Source of the DNA: Streptomyces sp. AM 2-1-1 | Lineage (GTDB): Bacteria > Actinomycetota > Actinomycetes > Streptomycetales > Streptomycetaceae | Reading direction: 5' to 3' | Assembly (NCBI RefSeq): GCF_029167645.1 | Contig: NZ_CP119147.1 | Coordinates: forward strand, 3,720,001-3,784,000 | Length of the DNA: 64,000 bases | Shown: piece by piece, positions 35,425-44,660 of the stretch | Position numbering within the stretch: the stretch's first letter is position 1 | Layout of the letters: every line of letters begins with the position of its first letter | Program-made: the position numbers and the translations under genes | The notes under the pieces: generated by a model | What the model was told of the DNA's origin: nothing | What the model saw: only the letters and a program-made list of their open reading frames with translations | Databases searched by the model: none

Positions 35425-36303
35425 TTACGCCTCGATCCTGTTTGCGGATCGCAGTCTGGCGAAGCTTCTGGCCAGAAGTCTTGACACATGCATCTGGGAG
35501 ACCCCCAGTTCGGCGCTGATCTGGGACTGCGTCAGGTTGCTGTAGTAGCGCAACAGCAGGATCCGCTGCTCCCGCTCGGGCAGTTGGACGAGCAGGTGCC
35601 GTACGAGGTCGCGGTGTTCCACGCCGGCGAGCGCGGGGTCCTCGTACCCGAGGCGGTCGAGCAGACCGGGCAGACCGTCGCCCTCCTGGGCCGCCTCCAG
35701 CGAGGTCGCGTGGTAGGACCGGCCGGCCTCGATGCAGGCCAGCACCTCGTCCTCGGAGATCCGCAGCCGCTCGGCGATCTCGGCGGTGGTCGGGGAGCGC
35801 CCGTGCGCCGTCGTCAGGTCTTCGGTGGCCCCGGTGACCTGTACCCACAGTTCGTGCAGGCGGCGGGGCACATGGACGGTGCGGACGTTGTCCCGGAAGT
35901 AGCGCTTGATCTCTCCGACCACCGTCGGCATCGCGAACGTGGGGAACTGGACGCCGCGTTCGGGGTCGAACCGGTCGATCGCGTTGATCAGGCCGATGGT
36001 GCCGACCTGGACGACGTCCTCCATGGGCTCGTTGCGGCTGCGGAAGCGCGCCGCCGCGTACCGCACCAGCGGCAGGTTCGCTTCGATCAGTGCCGCCCGG
36101 ACCCTGCGGTGTTCGCCCGTCCCGGGCTCGAGGTCCTTGAGCTGGCCGAAGAGCAGCTGGGTGAGCGCCCTGGTGTCGGCGCCCCGGGTTCTCGCGGGAG
36201 GCGCGGAAGGGTCGGGCGTCTCGGTCTGGATGTCGTCGGACGGTTCGGTCCGGACGTTCGGGGCGGTCTGGGGAGGCACTTGAGGCGCTGCACTGGCCGG
36301 CAC
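35425..36303 (-). CDS. sigF: late-sporulation sigma factor SigF
   Basis: This is a 292-residue sigma factor of the SigB/F/G family. It starts with a Pro/Thr-rich tail of about 45 residues. Region 2 ([20 protein letters not shown] and [20 protein letters not shown]) and region 3 follow. Region 4 has [21 protein letters not shown] and [23 protein letters not shown]. The sequence closely resembles S. coelicolor SigF as I remember it, which acts late in spore formation. GTG 36303 has AAGGGGTGG upstream. The sigN-like gene follows 235 bases downstream on the same strand, and the two may have arisen by duplication. Confidence 0.88.
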   Translation of the reverse strand: MPASAAPQVPPQTAPNVRTEPSDDIQTETPDPSAPPARTRGADTRALTQLLFGQLKDLEPGTGEHRRVRAALIEANLPLVRYAAARFRSRNEPMEDVVQVGTIGLINAIDRFDPERGVQFPTFAMPTVVGEIKRYFRDNVRTVHVPRRLHELWVQVTGATEDLTTAHGRSPTTAEIAERLRISEDEVLACIEAGRSYHATSLEAAQEGDGLPGLLDRLGYEDPALAGVEHRDLVRHLLVQLPEREQRILLLRYYSNLTQSQISAELGVSQMHVSRLLARSFARLRSANRIEA

Positions 36304-36522
36304 GGTGACGCCACCCCTTCACGGTCGACTTCACGGTCGCACTTCACGATCGGAACGGTCGGGTCGCACGGTTGGACCGCACGGTCGACCGGCGGTCAAC
36401 GTGACGGACAACTGCGGTCAATTCATCCATCAAAAGCGGTCATAGCATCACAAGACATGTCCACTGTGTGCAAGCACCGTATATAGCCGTGTTGGAGTCA
36501 AACGGGTTTAAAAGCCAACAAA

Positions 36523-36549
36523 AGCCCCTCGCCTGAAGGGCGGGAGGCT
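36523..36549 (-). terminator. intrinsic terminator on minus strand
   Basis: AGCCTCCCGCC pairs with GGCGAGGGGCT (10 of 11 positions paired, one as G-T) and is followed on the minus strand by TTTTGTTGGCTTTTAAA. It ends transcription from the Dabb-family gene or further upstream. The 36304-36522 spacer contains the sigF promoter region. Confidence 0.65.
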
Positions 36550-36770
36550 GCGGGGGGCGTCCGGGCACCGGTCGTCGCGCCGGGCGGGGCGTACCCGCGC
36601 GGGCCACACGCCCCCGGCGCGCGCCACCGCGAACGGCCCCCGCGCGGCTGGCTGTACGAGCCCGCGCACGCTTCCGGGTGCGGGCCGGACGTACGCACCC
36701 CGGTGCGGGCCGGCGCGCCCGGGGCGCACCACGGCGCCGCGCGCACACCGTCACGCCGGCCGGTCGCGGG

Positions 36771-36810
36771 AGCGGGGCCCGGCGCAAGGGAGCGGGGCCC
36801 GGCGCAAGGG
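36771..36810. repeat. 20-bp tandem repeat, two copies
   Basis: AGCGGGGCCCGGCGCAAGGG occurs twice head to tail, with a partial third copy, in a GC-rich non-coding spacer (36550-36831) where I see no gene. Confidence 0.8.
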
Positions 36811-36831
36811 CGCGGGCCGGGCGCGGGTGGC

Positions 36832-37125
36832 TCAGAAGGGGTAGTCGGCGATGACCCAGGTGGCGAACTCGCGCCACTGACCGGCCGCCGCCTGATGTGC
36901 GGGGTGCTCGATGTACCGGGTGAGCGCGTTCTCGTCCGCGACGGCGGAGTTGATCGCGAAGTCGTACGCGATCGGCCGGTCGGTGATGTTCCAGGCGCAC
37001 TCCCAGAACTCCAGCTCGGGGACGACGCCGTTCAGTTCCCGGAACGCCTTCTCGCCGGCCACGACGCGCGGGTCGTCCCGCTCGACGCCGTCGTTCAGCT
37101 TGAACAGGACCAGGTGGCGGATCAT
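36832..37125 (-). CDS. Dabb (stress-responsive alpha/beta barrel) family protein
   Basis: This 97-residue dimeric ferredoxin-like barrel protein opens with MIRHLVLFKLNDGV. The middle contains FRELNGVVPELEFWECAWNI (ending in the typical Trp), and YDFAINSAVADENALTRYIEHPAHQ carries the conserved His. It matches the full domain length. Members act in stress responses or as small cyclases; the role is unknown here. It lies 13 bases downstream of a small membrane protein gene on the same strand. ATG 37125. Confidence 0.85.
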   Translation of the reverse strand: MIRHLVLFKLNDGVERDDPRVVAGEKAFRELNGVVPELEFWECAWNITDRPIAYDFAINSAVADENALTRYIEHPAHQAAAGQWREFATWVIADYPF

Positions 37126-37138
37126 CGGCGGCGCGCTC

Positions 37139-37303
37139 CTACTTCACCAGTTCGGACATGAAGTCCCCGACGCTCCGTGCGGCGCTGGAGATGCCTTCGA
37201 ACCCTACCTGGACGAGGTCGGCGGCCCTCGCCGGCGACGTGATGATCGTGTACAGCACGAAGACCACCACGATGTAGAGCGCGATCTTCCTCGCTTGCGC
37301 CAC
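37139..37303 (-). CDS. small single-pass membrane protein
   Basis: This product of about 54 residues has one hydrophobic helix (about 8-20, ALYIVVVFVLYTII) and a helical amphipathic tail ending DFMSELVK. GTG 37303 is chosen because GCAGGGG precedes it; a longer frame exists but its front lacks sense. It precedes the Dabb-family gene by 13 bases and is probably co-transcribed with it. No function is known. Confidence 0.5.
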   Translation of the reverse strand: MAQARKIALYIVVVFVLYTIITSPARAADLVQVGFEGISSAARSVGDFMSELVK

Positions 37304-37555
37304 AGCCCCTGCCTCCCCCTCGGTCCGGTGCGCGGTCGGCAGATTGTATCCGTACACCTGCTCGGAATCGGGGGCCGAGGGCGATCATTGTGGGATCTGC
37401 GGCGCGGGGTTCCCCGCGGTGGCCGCCCGGAGCACCGCAGGACCGGGGACCCGGCGGCCAGGCCCCTTCACCGGTCCGCACGGACGGTGCGGGCGGTCAC
37501 GGGCGACGCACGCCCCGGCCACCTCTTCCGCGCACGCGCGTGCCGGACATGCTCG

Positions 37556-37584
37556 AAGGGCCCGACGCGATGCGTCGGGCCCTT
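37556..37584 (-). terminator. terminator of tRNA-Ser(CGA)
   Basis: AAGGGCCCGACGC and its exact complement form a 13-bp stem with a 3-base loop, 8 bases after the tRNA 3' end on the minus strand. Confidence 0.75.
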
Positions 37585-37592
37585 CGTAAGAG

Positions 37593-37677
37593 CGGTAGCG
37601 GAGGGATTTGAACCCTCGGTGAGTTTCCCCACACTCGCTTTCGAGGCGAGCTCCTTCGGCCGCTCGGACACGCTACC
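37593..37677 (-). tRNA. tRNA-Ser(CGA)
   Basis: This class II tRNA has acceptor stem GGTAGCG/CGCTACC and discriminator G. The anticodon loop is CTCGAAA (CGA at 37641-37643, complement). The variable arm is long, and the T stem is GAGGG/CCCTC around TTCAAAT. It reads UCG. It lies 45 bases beyond the tadA stop on the same strand. Confidence 0.93.
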
Positions 37678-37722
37678 GAGAGAGAGCTTAGACCATGCCG
37701 GGCCGGGATCAGAAATCGGTTC

Positions 37723-38256
37723 TCAGAGCGTCCGGAAGAAGCCCGTGAGCTGGGCCGAGCACTCCTCCTCCAGGACGCCGTGGATCACCTCGGGCCGGTG
37801 GTTGAGCCGCCGGTCGCGCACCACGTCCCAGAGCGAGCCGGCGGCGCCGGCCTTCTCGTCGCGGGCGCCGTAGACGACCCGGTCCACCCGCGACTGCACG
37901 AGCGCGCCCGCGCACATCGTGCAGGGCTCCAGGGTGACCACGAGCGTGCAACCGGTGAGCCGCCACCGCCCGAGGGCGGCGGCGGCTCCACGGACGGCGA
38001 GGATCTCGGCGTGCGCGGTCGGGTCGCCGGTCGCCTCGCGCTCGTTGTGGCCCGTGGCGACGGTCGATCCGTCCGGTCCCAGGACGACGGCACCGACCGG
38101 AACATCACCGGCCAGCGCCGCCTGCGCCGCCTCGTCCAGGGCGTGGCGCATCGGGGCCCGCCACGGGTCCCGTACGGGATCGGCGGCGTGGGACGCGAGA
38201 AGGGGGGTGGGGGAAGGAGGCGGGGGCGGGGGTTCTTCGGGGGGGCGCGCGGTCAC
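37723..38256 (-). CDS. tadA: tRNA-specific adenosine-34 deaminase TadA
   Basis: This is a zinc-dependent deaminase that converts A34 of tRNA-Arg(ACG) to inosine; that tRNA gene lies in this window. The domain has the zinc/catalytic motif TAHAEILAVRGA (HAE) and the second motif LEPCTMCAGALV (PCxxC). The VVYGARDEKAGAAGSLWDV loop and the FFRTL end are also typical. The catalytic domain begins at about residue 36 (MRHALDEAAQ); the preceding Pro-rich 35 residues may not be translated, and ATG 38151 is the alternative to GTG 38256. It starts 9 bases after the stop of the upstream partner gene, so they form an operon. Confidence 0.9.
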   Translation of the reverse strand: MTARPPEEPPPPPPSPTPLLASHAADPVRDPWRAPMRHALDEAAQAALAGDVPVGAVVLGPDGSTVATGHNEREATGDPTAHAEILAVRGAAAALGRWRLTGCTLVVTLEPCTMCAGALVQSRVDRVVYGARDEKAGAAGSLWDVVRDRRLNHRPEVIHGVLEEECSAQLTGFFRTL

Positions 38257-38265
38257 CCGCGGACC

Positions 38266-38841
38266 TTAGCGGACGCTCTCCAGGACCTCGTCCGCTCCCA
38301 GCGCGTCGACGATCTCCGCCAGCGCGTCGGTCCGCAGCGTCAGCAGTGCCTGCTCGGAGAGGCCGAGGTCGGCGAGGATCGAGGCGTCCCCGATGGGTCC
38401 GGCCGGCACGGCCTCGGGGTCGTCGTCGGGGTCGGCGGCCCCGGCGGGGGGAGCGGCGGCGCCGTCTTCGTCCTGGTGGCCGAAGTCCGGCTCGTCGTCC
38501 TCGGTGCCGTCGAGGCCGACCAGTTCCTCCAGAGCGGCGATCTCGACCTCGGCCCCGGGTTCGCGGCCGAGCAGTTCGTCGGTGAGCAGGATCTCCCCGT
38601 ACGAGGAACGGGCGGCTGCGGAGGCGTCCGAGACGTAGATACGGGGGTCCTCCTCACCGTCCACGCGGACGACGCCGAACCACGCGTCCTCCTGCTCGAT
38701 GTAGACGAGGACCGTGTCCTCGTCCACCGAGGCGTCCCGGGCCAGATCCGTCAGGTCGGACAGGGCCTCCACGTCGTCGAGCTCCGTGTCGCTCGCTTCC
38801 CACCCGTCTTCGGTGCGCGCGAGCAGTGCGGCGATATACAC
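38266..38841 (-). CDS. tRNA adenosine deaminase-associated protein
   Basis: This 191-residue acidic protein is usually encoded directly before tadA in actinomycetes and is named after that association. It starts with a beta-strand block ([20 protein letters not shown]) and has many Asp/Glu. An Ala/Pro/Asp-rich linker at about 135-160 is followed by a C-terminal helical part ([17 protein letters not shown]). GTG 38841 is chosen because GGAG precedes it and the frame begins cleanly there. No catalytic motif was found; a helper role for TadA is inference from synteny. Confidence 0.8.
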   Translation of the reverse strand: MYIAALLARTEDGWEASDTELDDVEALSDLTDLARDASVDEDTVLVYIEQEDAWFGVVRVDGEEDPRIYVSDASAAARSSYGEILLTDELLGREPGAEVEIAALEELVGLDGTEDDEPDFGHQDEDGAAAPPAGAADPDDDPEAVPAGPIGDASILADLGLSEQALLTLRTDALAEIVDALGADEVLESVR

Positions 38842-39058
38842 CGTGACACTCCCACTGGTCAGAGGTGAATCGGTCCGGCGGGAGGGCGGACGATTGTCCG
38901 ACCGCGCTGAGCCCCGCCCAATCGGCATCGTGGCAGAAACATCGGCCGAGCGAGACCTCTTCGGACGTTGCGTCGGCCATCAGTTCCGCGAGGGTCCGGT
39001 CGGCGGAAGCCGCTGCGGAGCGTTCGGCGAGGGCCGCGTGCGCCGGTCGGAGCCCCCG

Positions 39059-39313
39059 TCACCAGCGGAAGGTACGCATCCGCATCTGTTGGCGCATACG
39101 GGCCGCACGGGCCCGGCGGGGCTGGACGCGATCCCGCAACTGCTTCGCCTCGTGCAGCTCCCGGAGGAACTGCGCCCGGCGACGGCGGCGGGCCGCGTCA
39201 CTCTCCTGCGCGTGCTCCGTACTGGTCGGCGCGTCGCGCTCGTCGCGCGCGTCACGCGGTTCGCGTCGTTCCCGCGTCGCGGGCTCGTCCCGCTTCCACT
39301 CCCGGTCAGACAT
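39059..39313 (-). CDS. small highly charged protein
   Basis: This 84-residue protein is extremely rich in Arg and Glu ([15 protein letters not shown]). A helical basic C-terminal half ([22 protein letters not shown]) suggests RNA or DNA binding. ATG 39313. I do not recognise the family. It is divergent from upp. A longer frame exists but its upstream part lacks sense. It is likely real because similar small charged proteins sit here in relatives, though I cannot verify that. Confidence 0.45.
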   Translation of the reverse strand: MSDREWKRDEPATRERREPRDARDERDAPTSTEHAQESDAARRRRRAQFLRELHEAKQLRDRVQPRRARAARMRQQMRMRTFRW

Positions 39314-39463
39314 CCGCACACCACCCCAAGGCTGGTCCGTACGCCTCACCTTCCCCCCGAACGGACGGATGATGCCAGCGCGAACGTCCGGGTGCGCGCG
39401 GACCGGGCGCCCGCAGCGAGGGACGAAGCTCGTGCCGTGCGGGAGGCCGTTACTGTGGACGGC

Positions 39464-40099
39464 ATGCGGATCCACGTCGTCGACCACCCTCTGGTGGCGC
39501 ACAAACTCACCACCCTGCGCGACAAGCGCACCGACTCCCCGACCTTCCGTCGGCTCGCCGACGAGCTGGTCACCCTGCTCGCCTACGAGGCGACCCGGGA
39601 CGTGCGTACCGAGCTGGTCGACATCGAGACCCCGGTCTCCCCCACGGCGGGCGTGAAGCTGTCCTACCCCCGCCCCCTGGTCGTACCGATCCTGCGCGCC
39701 GGTCTCGGCATGCTGGACGGCATGGTGCGGCTGCTGCCGACGGCGGAGGTCGGTTTCCTCGGCATGATCCGCAACGAGGAGACGCTCCAGGCGGAGACGT
39801 ACGCGACCCGGATGCCCGAGGACCTCTCGGGCCGCCAGGTCTACGTCCTCGACCCGATGCTGGCGACCGGCGGCACGCTCGTCGCCGCCATCCGCGAGCT
39901 CATCAAGCGGGGCGCCGACGACGTCACCGCCGTGGTGCTGCTCGCGGCGCCGGAGGGCGTCGAGATCATGGAGCGCGAGCTGGCGGACGCCCCCGTCACC
40001 GTGGTGACCGCCTCGATCGACGAGCGGCTCAACGAGAACGGCTACATCGTTCCGGGCCTGGGCGACGCGGGCGACCGGATGTACGGCACGGCCGACTGA
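39464..40099 (+). CDS. upp: uracil phosphoribosyltransferase
   Basis: This 211-residue enzyme of pyrimidine salvage makes UMP from uracil and PRPP. The family landmarks are [13 protein letters not shown] at the front, [13 protein letters not shown] (about 74-86), [12 protein letters not shown] and the PRPP-binding loop [18 protein letters not shown] (about 126-143). The [19 protein letters not shown] block that binds uracil closes the protein. Its length is exactly typical. ATG 39464 follows GTGGAC and no strong SD is seen, so translation may be from a short leader. It ends at a shared terminator with the LytR_C gene. Confidence 0.95.
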   Translation: MRIHVVDHPLVAHKLTTLRDKRTDSPTFRRLADELVTLLAYEATRDVRTELVDIETPVSPTAGVKLSYPRPLVVPILRAGLGMLDGMVRLLPTAEVGFLGMIRNEETLQAETYATRMPEDLSGRQVYVLDPMLATGGTLVAAIRELIKRGADDVTAVVLLAAPEGVEIMERELADAPVTVVTASIDERLNENGYIVPGLGDAGDRMYGTAD

Positions 40100-40116
40100 G
40101 GGCCGTCCCCTTACGC

Positions 40117-40153
40117 ACGACGGCCGGTCACGGGTGGGGTGACCGGCCGTCGT
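40117..40153. terminator. bidirectional terminator after upp
   Basis: ACGACGGCCGGTCAC and its complement GTGACCGGCCGTCGT form a perfect 15-bp stem around a 7-base loop, between the convergent upp and LytR_C genes. Confidence 0.8.
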
Positions 40154-40189
40154 CGTGTCCGCGGGCGCCCGTGCTCCGGCCCGCGCCGC

Positions 40190-40813
40190 TCAGCAGCCGG
40201 AGGGGGCGGGGGCCGGCTTCGTCAGCGCGGCCAGCGCGGCGGCGGCCGCCTGCGGGGTGCTGAACGCCGTGAAGCGCGTGCCGAGGATCAGGTCCACCTC
40301 GGCGTTCTCGCGGGCCTCGGTCTTCCGGACGGTACCCGGCAGCTGGGTCTCCAGGACCGGGAACGCGCTGTCGGCGGCGGCCGGTGCGCCGAGCAGCAGC
40401 CCGGTACCGGGGACCTTCTTGTCGTACGCGGCGGGGGCATTGCCGACCTCACCGACTCGGAACCCGCGCTTCTTCAGCTCGTCGGCGGCGGACTTGGCGA
40501 GGCCGCCGCGCACCGTGGCGTTGTAGACGTTGACCGTGATCCGGCCCGGTGCGGGCAGCGTCTTCCGGGCCATCGCCTGCTGCGGAGCGACGGCGCACTC
40601 CCGCTTGTGGTCGGCCGCCCGCACCGTCGTGTCGCCGCCGGAATAGACGTCGATGAGCTGCAGCGTGCCCCAGCCGGCCAGTCCGAGGGCCACGAGGGCG
40701 GTGACGCCGGCGAGGACGAGCTTGCGGCGGCGACGGGGACGGCGCATCCGGGGATAGGCGTTACCCGTGATGCGGTACTTTCCGCCCATGCCGGGGGGAG
40801 TGAGCATGCTCAT
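40190..40813 (-). CDS. LytR C-terminal domain membrane protein
   Basis: This 207-residue envelope protein has a basic cytoplasmic front (RMRRPRRRRK), one membrane helix (about 32-55) and an external LytR_C domain. That domain is at about 92-205, with ITVNVYNATVRGGLAKSAAD and VDLILGTRFTAF. LytR_C domains often accompany LCP cell-wall glycopolymer transferases, but here the catalytic LCP domain is absent. ATG 40813; ATG 40807 is an alternative. Two cysteines, one in ECAVAP and one at the C-terminus (SGC), could form a disulfide outside. It is convergent with upp. Confidence 0.8.
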   Translation of the reverse strand: MSMLTPPGMGGKYRITGNAYPRMRRPRRRRKLVLAGVTALVALGLAGWGTLQLIDVYSGGDTTVRAADHKRECAVAPQQAMARKTLPAPGRITVNVYNATVRGGLAKSAADELKKRGFRVGEVGNAPAAYDKKVPGTGLLLGAPAAADSAFPVLETQLPGTVRKTEARENAEVDLILGTRFTAFSTPQAAAAALAALTKPAPAPSGC

Positions 40814-40968
40814 GTGCGCAGCGTAGTGCGGGTGGCCGATGTTGCGTACTAAATGATCAACCGATGGCACCCGCATGCGCGGTATTGCACCCGAAAGGCC
40901 CGGCCCTGCGGAGGATGGTCCGCGGGGGTGGTAGGGACGCCCGTCGGGCCGCGTGGGCGGCGCCGAGG

Positions 40969-41265
40969 TCAGCCGAGTTCGAGCACGCGGGCGTGGAGCA
41001 CCTGGCGCTGCTGGAGCGCGGCCCGGACCGCGCGGTGCAGCCCGTCTTCGAGGTAGAGGTCGCCCCGCCACTTCACGACGTGCGCGAAGAGGTCGCCGTA
41101 GAAGGTGGAGTCCTCGGCGAGCAGCGTTTCGAGGTCCAGTTCACCCTTGGTGGTCACGAGCTGGTCGAGGCGAACCGGACGCGGCGCGACGTCGGCCCAC
41201 TGGCGGGTGCTTTCCCGGCCGTGGTCGGGGTATGGCCGCCCATTTCCGATGCGCTTGAAGATCAC
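40969..41265 (-). CDS. conserved ParB-like/VapB-annotated small protein
   Basis: This 98-residue protein is conserved in Streptomyces and often labelled as a VapB-type antitoxin, though no toxin gene lies beside it. The block VRLDQLVTTKGELDLETLLAED, followed by LYLEDGLHRAVRAALQQRQVLHARVLEL, recalls the ParB/Srx-like fold (DGLHR in place of DGHHR). GTG 41265 is the start. The function is unknown; the antitoxin name is not supported by context here. Confidence 0.6.
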   Translation of the reverse strand: MIFKRIGNGRPYPDHGRESTRQWADVAPRPVRLDQLVTTKGELDLETLLAEDSTFYGDLFAHVVKWRGDLYLEDGLHRAVRAALQQRQVLHARVLELG

Positions 41266-41620
41266 ACGGAAAGCCTACCGGGGAACAACCACCCTGCGCA
41301 GCCGGGAAAGGGGGGCCGCGATGCCGCTCGAAAGCGAGTGAAACCGTGTGAACCCCACGAAATCGGGAGGCGGATCATCCCGAAGGACGCGGGGGCGGTG
41401 CGGCGGACGGGGCCGACGCACCGGTAACGAGAGGGAGTTCACTCCGGCCCGGTGACCGTCGGGAGCGCGGGGTGGTGTCGGGGTGAACGGGAGCGGTCCA
41501 TGACCTCCGGCGCGGGGAAGGGCGCGAAGCCCTGGCGCGCGTGCCCGTTCGCGCCGTACGCCTGTACGGGTTCCGGTGCCTCTGCCTCCCTCCGTCGCCC
41601 CGCTGTCCTGCGGGCGGGAG

Positions 41621-43192
41621 TCACGCCGCGTCGCGGCCGTGGCCGGTGCGCAGATGACCGCCGCCGTCCCGCCGGTCCGTGCCGGCCGCCGCGGGGAGCG
41701 GTCCGGTGAGGGACCGCAGGTCCTGGGAGTAGGTGCCGACCGCGTCCGCGATCACGTCGATGTTCGTCTCGAAGGCCGCCGGATCGACGTTGGAGAGGGT
41801 GTCGCAGGCCGCGTGGTAACAGGGGTCGTACGCGATCCCCGCGGTACCGCCGAACACCTCTGCCTGAGCGGCCGACTTGATGCCCTCGGCCCCGGTGTCC
41901 GTGCCGCCGGAGGGGATGCCGGCCTCGATGAACGGGCCGTAGTCCGAGCGGCCGGTGAAATCGGAACTCTGGTACGGCGTGGTGCGGCGGTCCAGGAACG
42001 CGGTGATGCCCCGCTCCAGTTGGGCGGAGCCGGCCGGGCCGGGGCCCGCTCCGGACGCGTCGGAGTCGTCGCCGTCGAAGACGAACTGGACTCCGTTGGG
42101 CGAGGCGATCATGTCGAAGTTGAGGTAGAGCGCGATCCGCCGGCGATCCGCGGCGGTCAGGCCGGCGACGTACGCGTCCGAGCCGACGAGCCCGTTCTCC
42201 TCGGCCGACCACCAGGCGAACCGGACGGCGTTGACCGGGGTGCGGTGGGTCGCGGCGAGGCGGAGGGCGACGTCGAGGAGCCCGGCGGAGCCGGAGCCGT
42301 CGTCGTTGATGCCGGGGCCCTCGGGGACGGAGTCCAGATGCGCGCCGAACATGACGGTGTGCGCGGGATCACCACCCGGGGTCTGGGCGACGACGTTGCC
42401 GGTGGTGCGCTCCTCTTGGCGCTCGCGGAGTTCGAGGGTGACGGTGACCGTGCCGCCGTCGGCCCCGGCGATCGCCTCCGCGAGTCTCTCGCCCTCGGCG
42501 CGGGTGATGCCGCCGGTGGGGATGCGGACGGCGGCGGGGTCGCCGAGGGTGCCGGTGAGCTTGCCGTCCAGGTGGTTGGAGATCAGCGCGCCGGCCGCAC
42601 CGGCCGCTGCGGCCGTCGCCTGCTTCTGCAGGAAGGAACAGCCGCCCCGTACGACGAGCGCGATGCGGCCGGTGACCTCGGTCCCCGCGTAGTCGGCCGC
42701 CTCGCATCCGGGCGTCGCGTCCACCGGCACCCGGACCAGCTCGGCGGTGAGACCGCCCTCCGGCGTCGAGGCGGTGTACGTCATCGCCTCGACTCGGGCG
42801 TCCCGGGGGGCGGGGGTGACCACGGCCAGTTTTTCGGCGAGCGTCTCGGTCCAGGTGAAGGGGAAGGTGGCGTACCGGGCGTCGTAACCGGCCCGGCGGA
42901 GCTGCGTCAGGACGTACGACGCCGAGGCCTCGTGGCCCGCCGACCCGGCGGCGCGGTGGCCGCCCGCCGCGTCGGCCGCCTCCTGGAAACGGCGCAGGTG
43001 CTTCAGCGCGCCGGCTGTGGTGGAGGCCGCGACGAGTTCCCGGGAGAGGCGGGCGGCCTCCCGGGCCGGGTCCGGTCCGGCGGCCGGCGGCGGGGTGGCC
43101 GCCGTGCCGAGCAGCAGCGGAACGAGCAGCGCGCAGCCGGCGGCCGGCAGCGCACGACGGCGTGGCGGACGGGTCCGTGCGAGGGCGCTCAT
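41621..43192 (-). CDS. secreted M28-family aminopeptidase with PA domain
   Basis: This 523-residue secreted zinc peptidase has a signal peptide at about 1-33 (ending near GTA). A PA (protease-associated) domain at about 155-260 includes VVRGGCSFLQKQATAAAAGA. The M28 catalytic domain is at about 280-500. Zinc ligands and catalytic acids are visible in order: GAHLDS (His/Asp), the INDDGSG bridging Asp, SAEENGLVGS (Glu-Glu), NFDMIAS (Asp) and CYHAACD (His). It is of the Streptomyces aminopeptidase/BAP type, which removes N-terminal residues from peptides. ATG 43192 overlaps the stop of the HhH-GPD gene (ATGA), so translation is coupled. Confidence 0.9.
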   Translation of the reverse strand: MSALARTRPPRRRALPAAGCALLVPLLLGTAATPPPAAGPDPAREAARLSRELVAASTTAGALKHLRRFQEAADAAGGHRAAGSAGHEASASYVLTQLRRAGYDARYATFPFTWTETLAEKLAVVTPAPRDARVEAMTYTASTPEGGLTAELVRVPVDATPGCEAADYAGTEVTGRIALVVRGGCSFLQKQATAAAAGAAGALISNHLDGKLTGTLGDPAAVRIPTGGITRAEGERLAEAIAGADGGTVTVTLELRERQEERTTGNVVAQTPGGDPAHTVMFGAHLDSVPEGPGINDDGSGSAGLLDVALRLAATHRTPVNAVRFAWWSAEENGLVGSDAYVAGLTAADRRRIALYLNFDMIASPNGVQFVFDGDDSDASGAGPGPAGSAQLERGITAFLDRRTTPYQSSDFTGRSDYGPFIEAGIPSGGTDTGAEGIKSAAQAEVFGGTAGIAYDPCYHAACDTLSNVDPAAFETNIDVIADAVGTYSQDLRSLTGPLPAAAGTDRRDGGGHLRTGHGRDAA

Positions 43193-43962
43193 CGCGCGGT
43201 CCGGGGGGAGGCGGAGTGCGAGGCGCGGGCGGTCTTCCCGGCAACCGGTGCCGCCTTCCTGGCGGGAGTCGCGGGAGTCGCGGGAGCCGCAGGATCGTCC
43301 GGAGCCGGCGGTGCTGTCTTCGTCGCCTTCGTCGCCTTCGTCGCCGTCTTCGCCGCCCTGGCCTCCGCCTTCGCCCGCTGCTTGAACGCCCGGACCTCGG
43401 CGAGCGACTCCGGGCCGGTGATGTCGGCGACCGAACGGTGCGCGCCCTGCTCCCCGTAGGCCCCCGCCGCCTCCCGCCAGCCGGGCGGGCGGACGCCGAA
43501 TTGCTTGCCCAGCAGCGCCAGGAAGATCTGCGCCTTCTGGGTGCCGAAGCCGGGCAGGGCCTCCAGCCGAGCCAGCAGTTCCGCTCCGGTGGCGGCGTCC
43601 GCCCACACCGCGCCCGCCTCCCCGTCGTACTCCGCCACGAGGTACTGGCAGAGCTGCTGCACCCGCTTCGCCATGGAGCCGGGGTAGCGGTGCAGGGCCG
43701 GTTTGCCCGTGAAGAGGGCGGTGAACGCCTCGGGGGAGCGGCCGGCGATCTCCCGGGCGTCGAGGTCGTCCGATCCCATCCGCCGGGCCAGCGCGTGCGG
43801 GCCGGAGAACGCCCACTCCATGGGGACCTGCTGGTCGAGCAGCATCCCGACGAGGGCGGCCAGCGGGCTGCGCGCGAGCAGTTCGTCCGCTTCCGGCTGC
43901 TGCGCGATCCGCAGGGTGGGGACGCCGTTCTCCCCGGATGCTCCGGCGCTGCTCGTGGTCAT
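43189..43962 (-). CDS. HhH-GPD-type base-excision repair protein
   Basis: This 257-residue protein has an HhH-GPD glycosylase-like domain (about 15-190). The front contains LVGMLLDQQVPMEWAFSGP, and the helix-hairpin-helix is LEALPGFGTQKAQIFLALLG. The usual catalytic Asp after the GPD loop is not clear, so activity may be altered or use another residue. A long Ala/Lys/Pro tail (about 205-257) resembles histone H1-like basic tails and could bind DNA. ATG 43962. It is coupled to the following peptidase gene. Confidence 0.8.
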   Translation of the reverse strand: MTTSSAGASGENGVPTLRIAQQPEADELLARSPLAALVGMLLDQQVPMEWAFSGPHALARRMGSDDLDAREIAGRSPEAFTALFTGKPALHRYPGSMAKRVQQLCQYLVAEYDGEAGAVWADAATGAELLARLEALPGFGTQKAQIFLALLGKQFGVRPPGWREAAGAYGEQGAHRSVADITGPESLAEVRAFKQRAKAEARAAKTATKATKATKTAPPAPDDPAAPATPATPARKAAPVAGKTARASHSASPRTAR

Positions 43963-44035
43963 ACTGCCGATGGTGGTGGCGGCCCCGGGCATCGGCGACT
44001 CCTGCTGCTGCCGATGGGGGCCGGCGGCCGGGGAC

Positions 44036-44467
44036 TCACGCCGCCGCCGGCTCCTCGGCGGGGCCCTCCCCGATCGGGCGGATCGCCACCGGCCGGTCCG
44101 GGGCACCCTCGGGCTGCGGACAGGCGACGACCCGGGCGGCGATCTCGGTCACCCGGTCCAGGTCCGCGCACTCCAGCACCCAGTACCCGGCGGGCAGCAC
44201 CTGGCTCCGGTCGTACGGGGCGTCGGTGACGACGGGCGGCCCACCGTCCGCGCCCGCCGTCACGAAGCGGGTCCGGTCCGGGGCGGCGAGGCCGTCGCAG
44301 GAGAGCATCTCGCCGGACGCGGCCAGGTCGTCGTTGAGCGCCTCCATGTGCGCGAACATCGCCCGGCGGTCCCGCTCGGTCCAGGCCGGGCCGCCCTCGG
44401 CCGACGCCGTACCGGACATCGCGTCGTAGTCGGCCTGTGAACCCTGCACCATCACCAGATACCTCAT
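44036..44467 (-). CDS. YciI-family (DGPF) protein
   Basis: This 143-residue ferredoxin-like protein opens with MRYLVMVQGSQADYDAM and has the block AMFAHMEALNDDLAASGEML. The DAPYDRSQVLPAGYWVLECADLDRVTEIAARV region is typical of YciI/DGPF proteins (though the usual DGPF is changed to DAPY). Such proteins often sit next to ECF sigma genes; none is adjacent here. ATG 44467; GTG 44479, four codons earlier, is possible but lacks room for an SD. Confidence 0.8.
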   Translation of the reverse strand: MRYLVMVQGSQADYDAMSGTASAEGGPAWTERDRRAMFAHMEALNDDLAASGEMLSCDGLAAPDRTRFVTAGADGGPPVVTDAPYDRSQVLPAGYWVLECADLDRVTEIAARVVACPQPEGAPDRPVAIRPIGEGPAEEPAAA

Positions 44468-44660
44468 CGTGGATCGCACCTCCGCCGTCGTGCCCCCCGG
44501 GTCTCGTCCTTACCATCGGACACCGCGCGGGCCGCACCCGCGAGCGGGCCCGGCGGGCCCGGCCGGTCGTCCTTCGGGCTCCGGCAGTAGAGTGCGGCTT
44601 CGTCTCCGCCCGAGGCAGACCCCGAACGTCCCGATCGCCCCGAACCCCGAGGTCCCGGCC

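Noticed and set aside
40969..41265. VapBC-type toxin-antitoxin pair
   Set aside because: Only the small VapB-annotated/ParB-like protein is present; no PIN-domain gene is adjacent.
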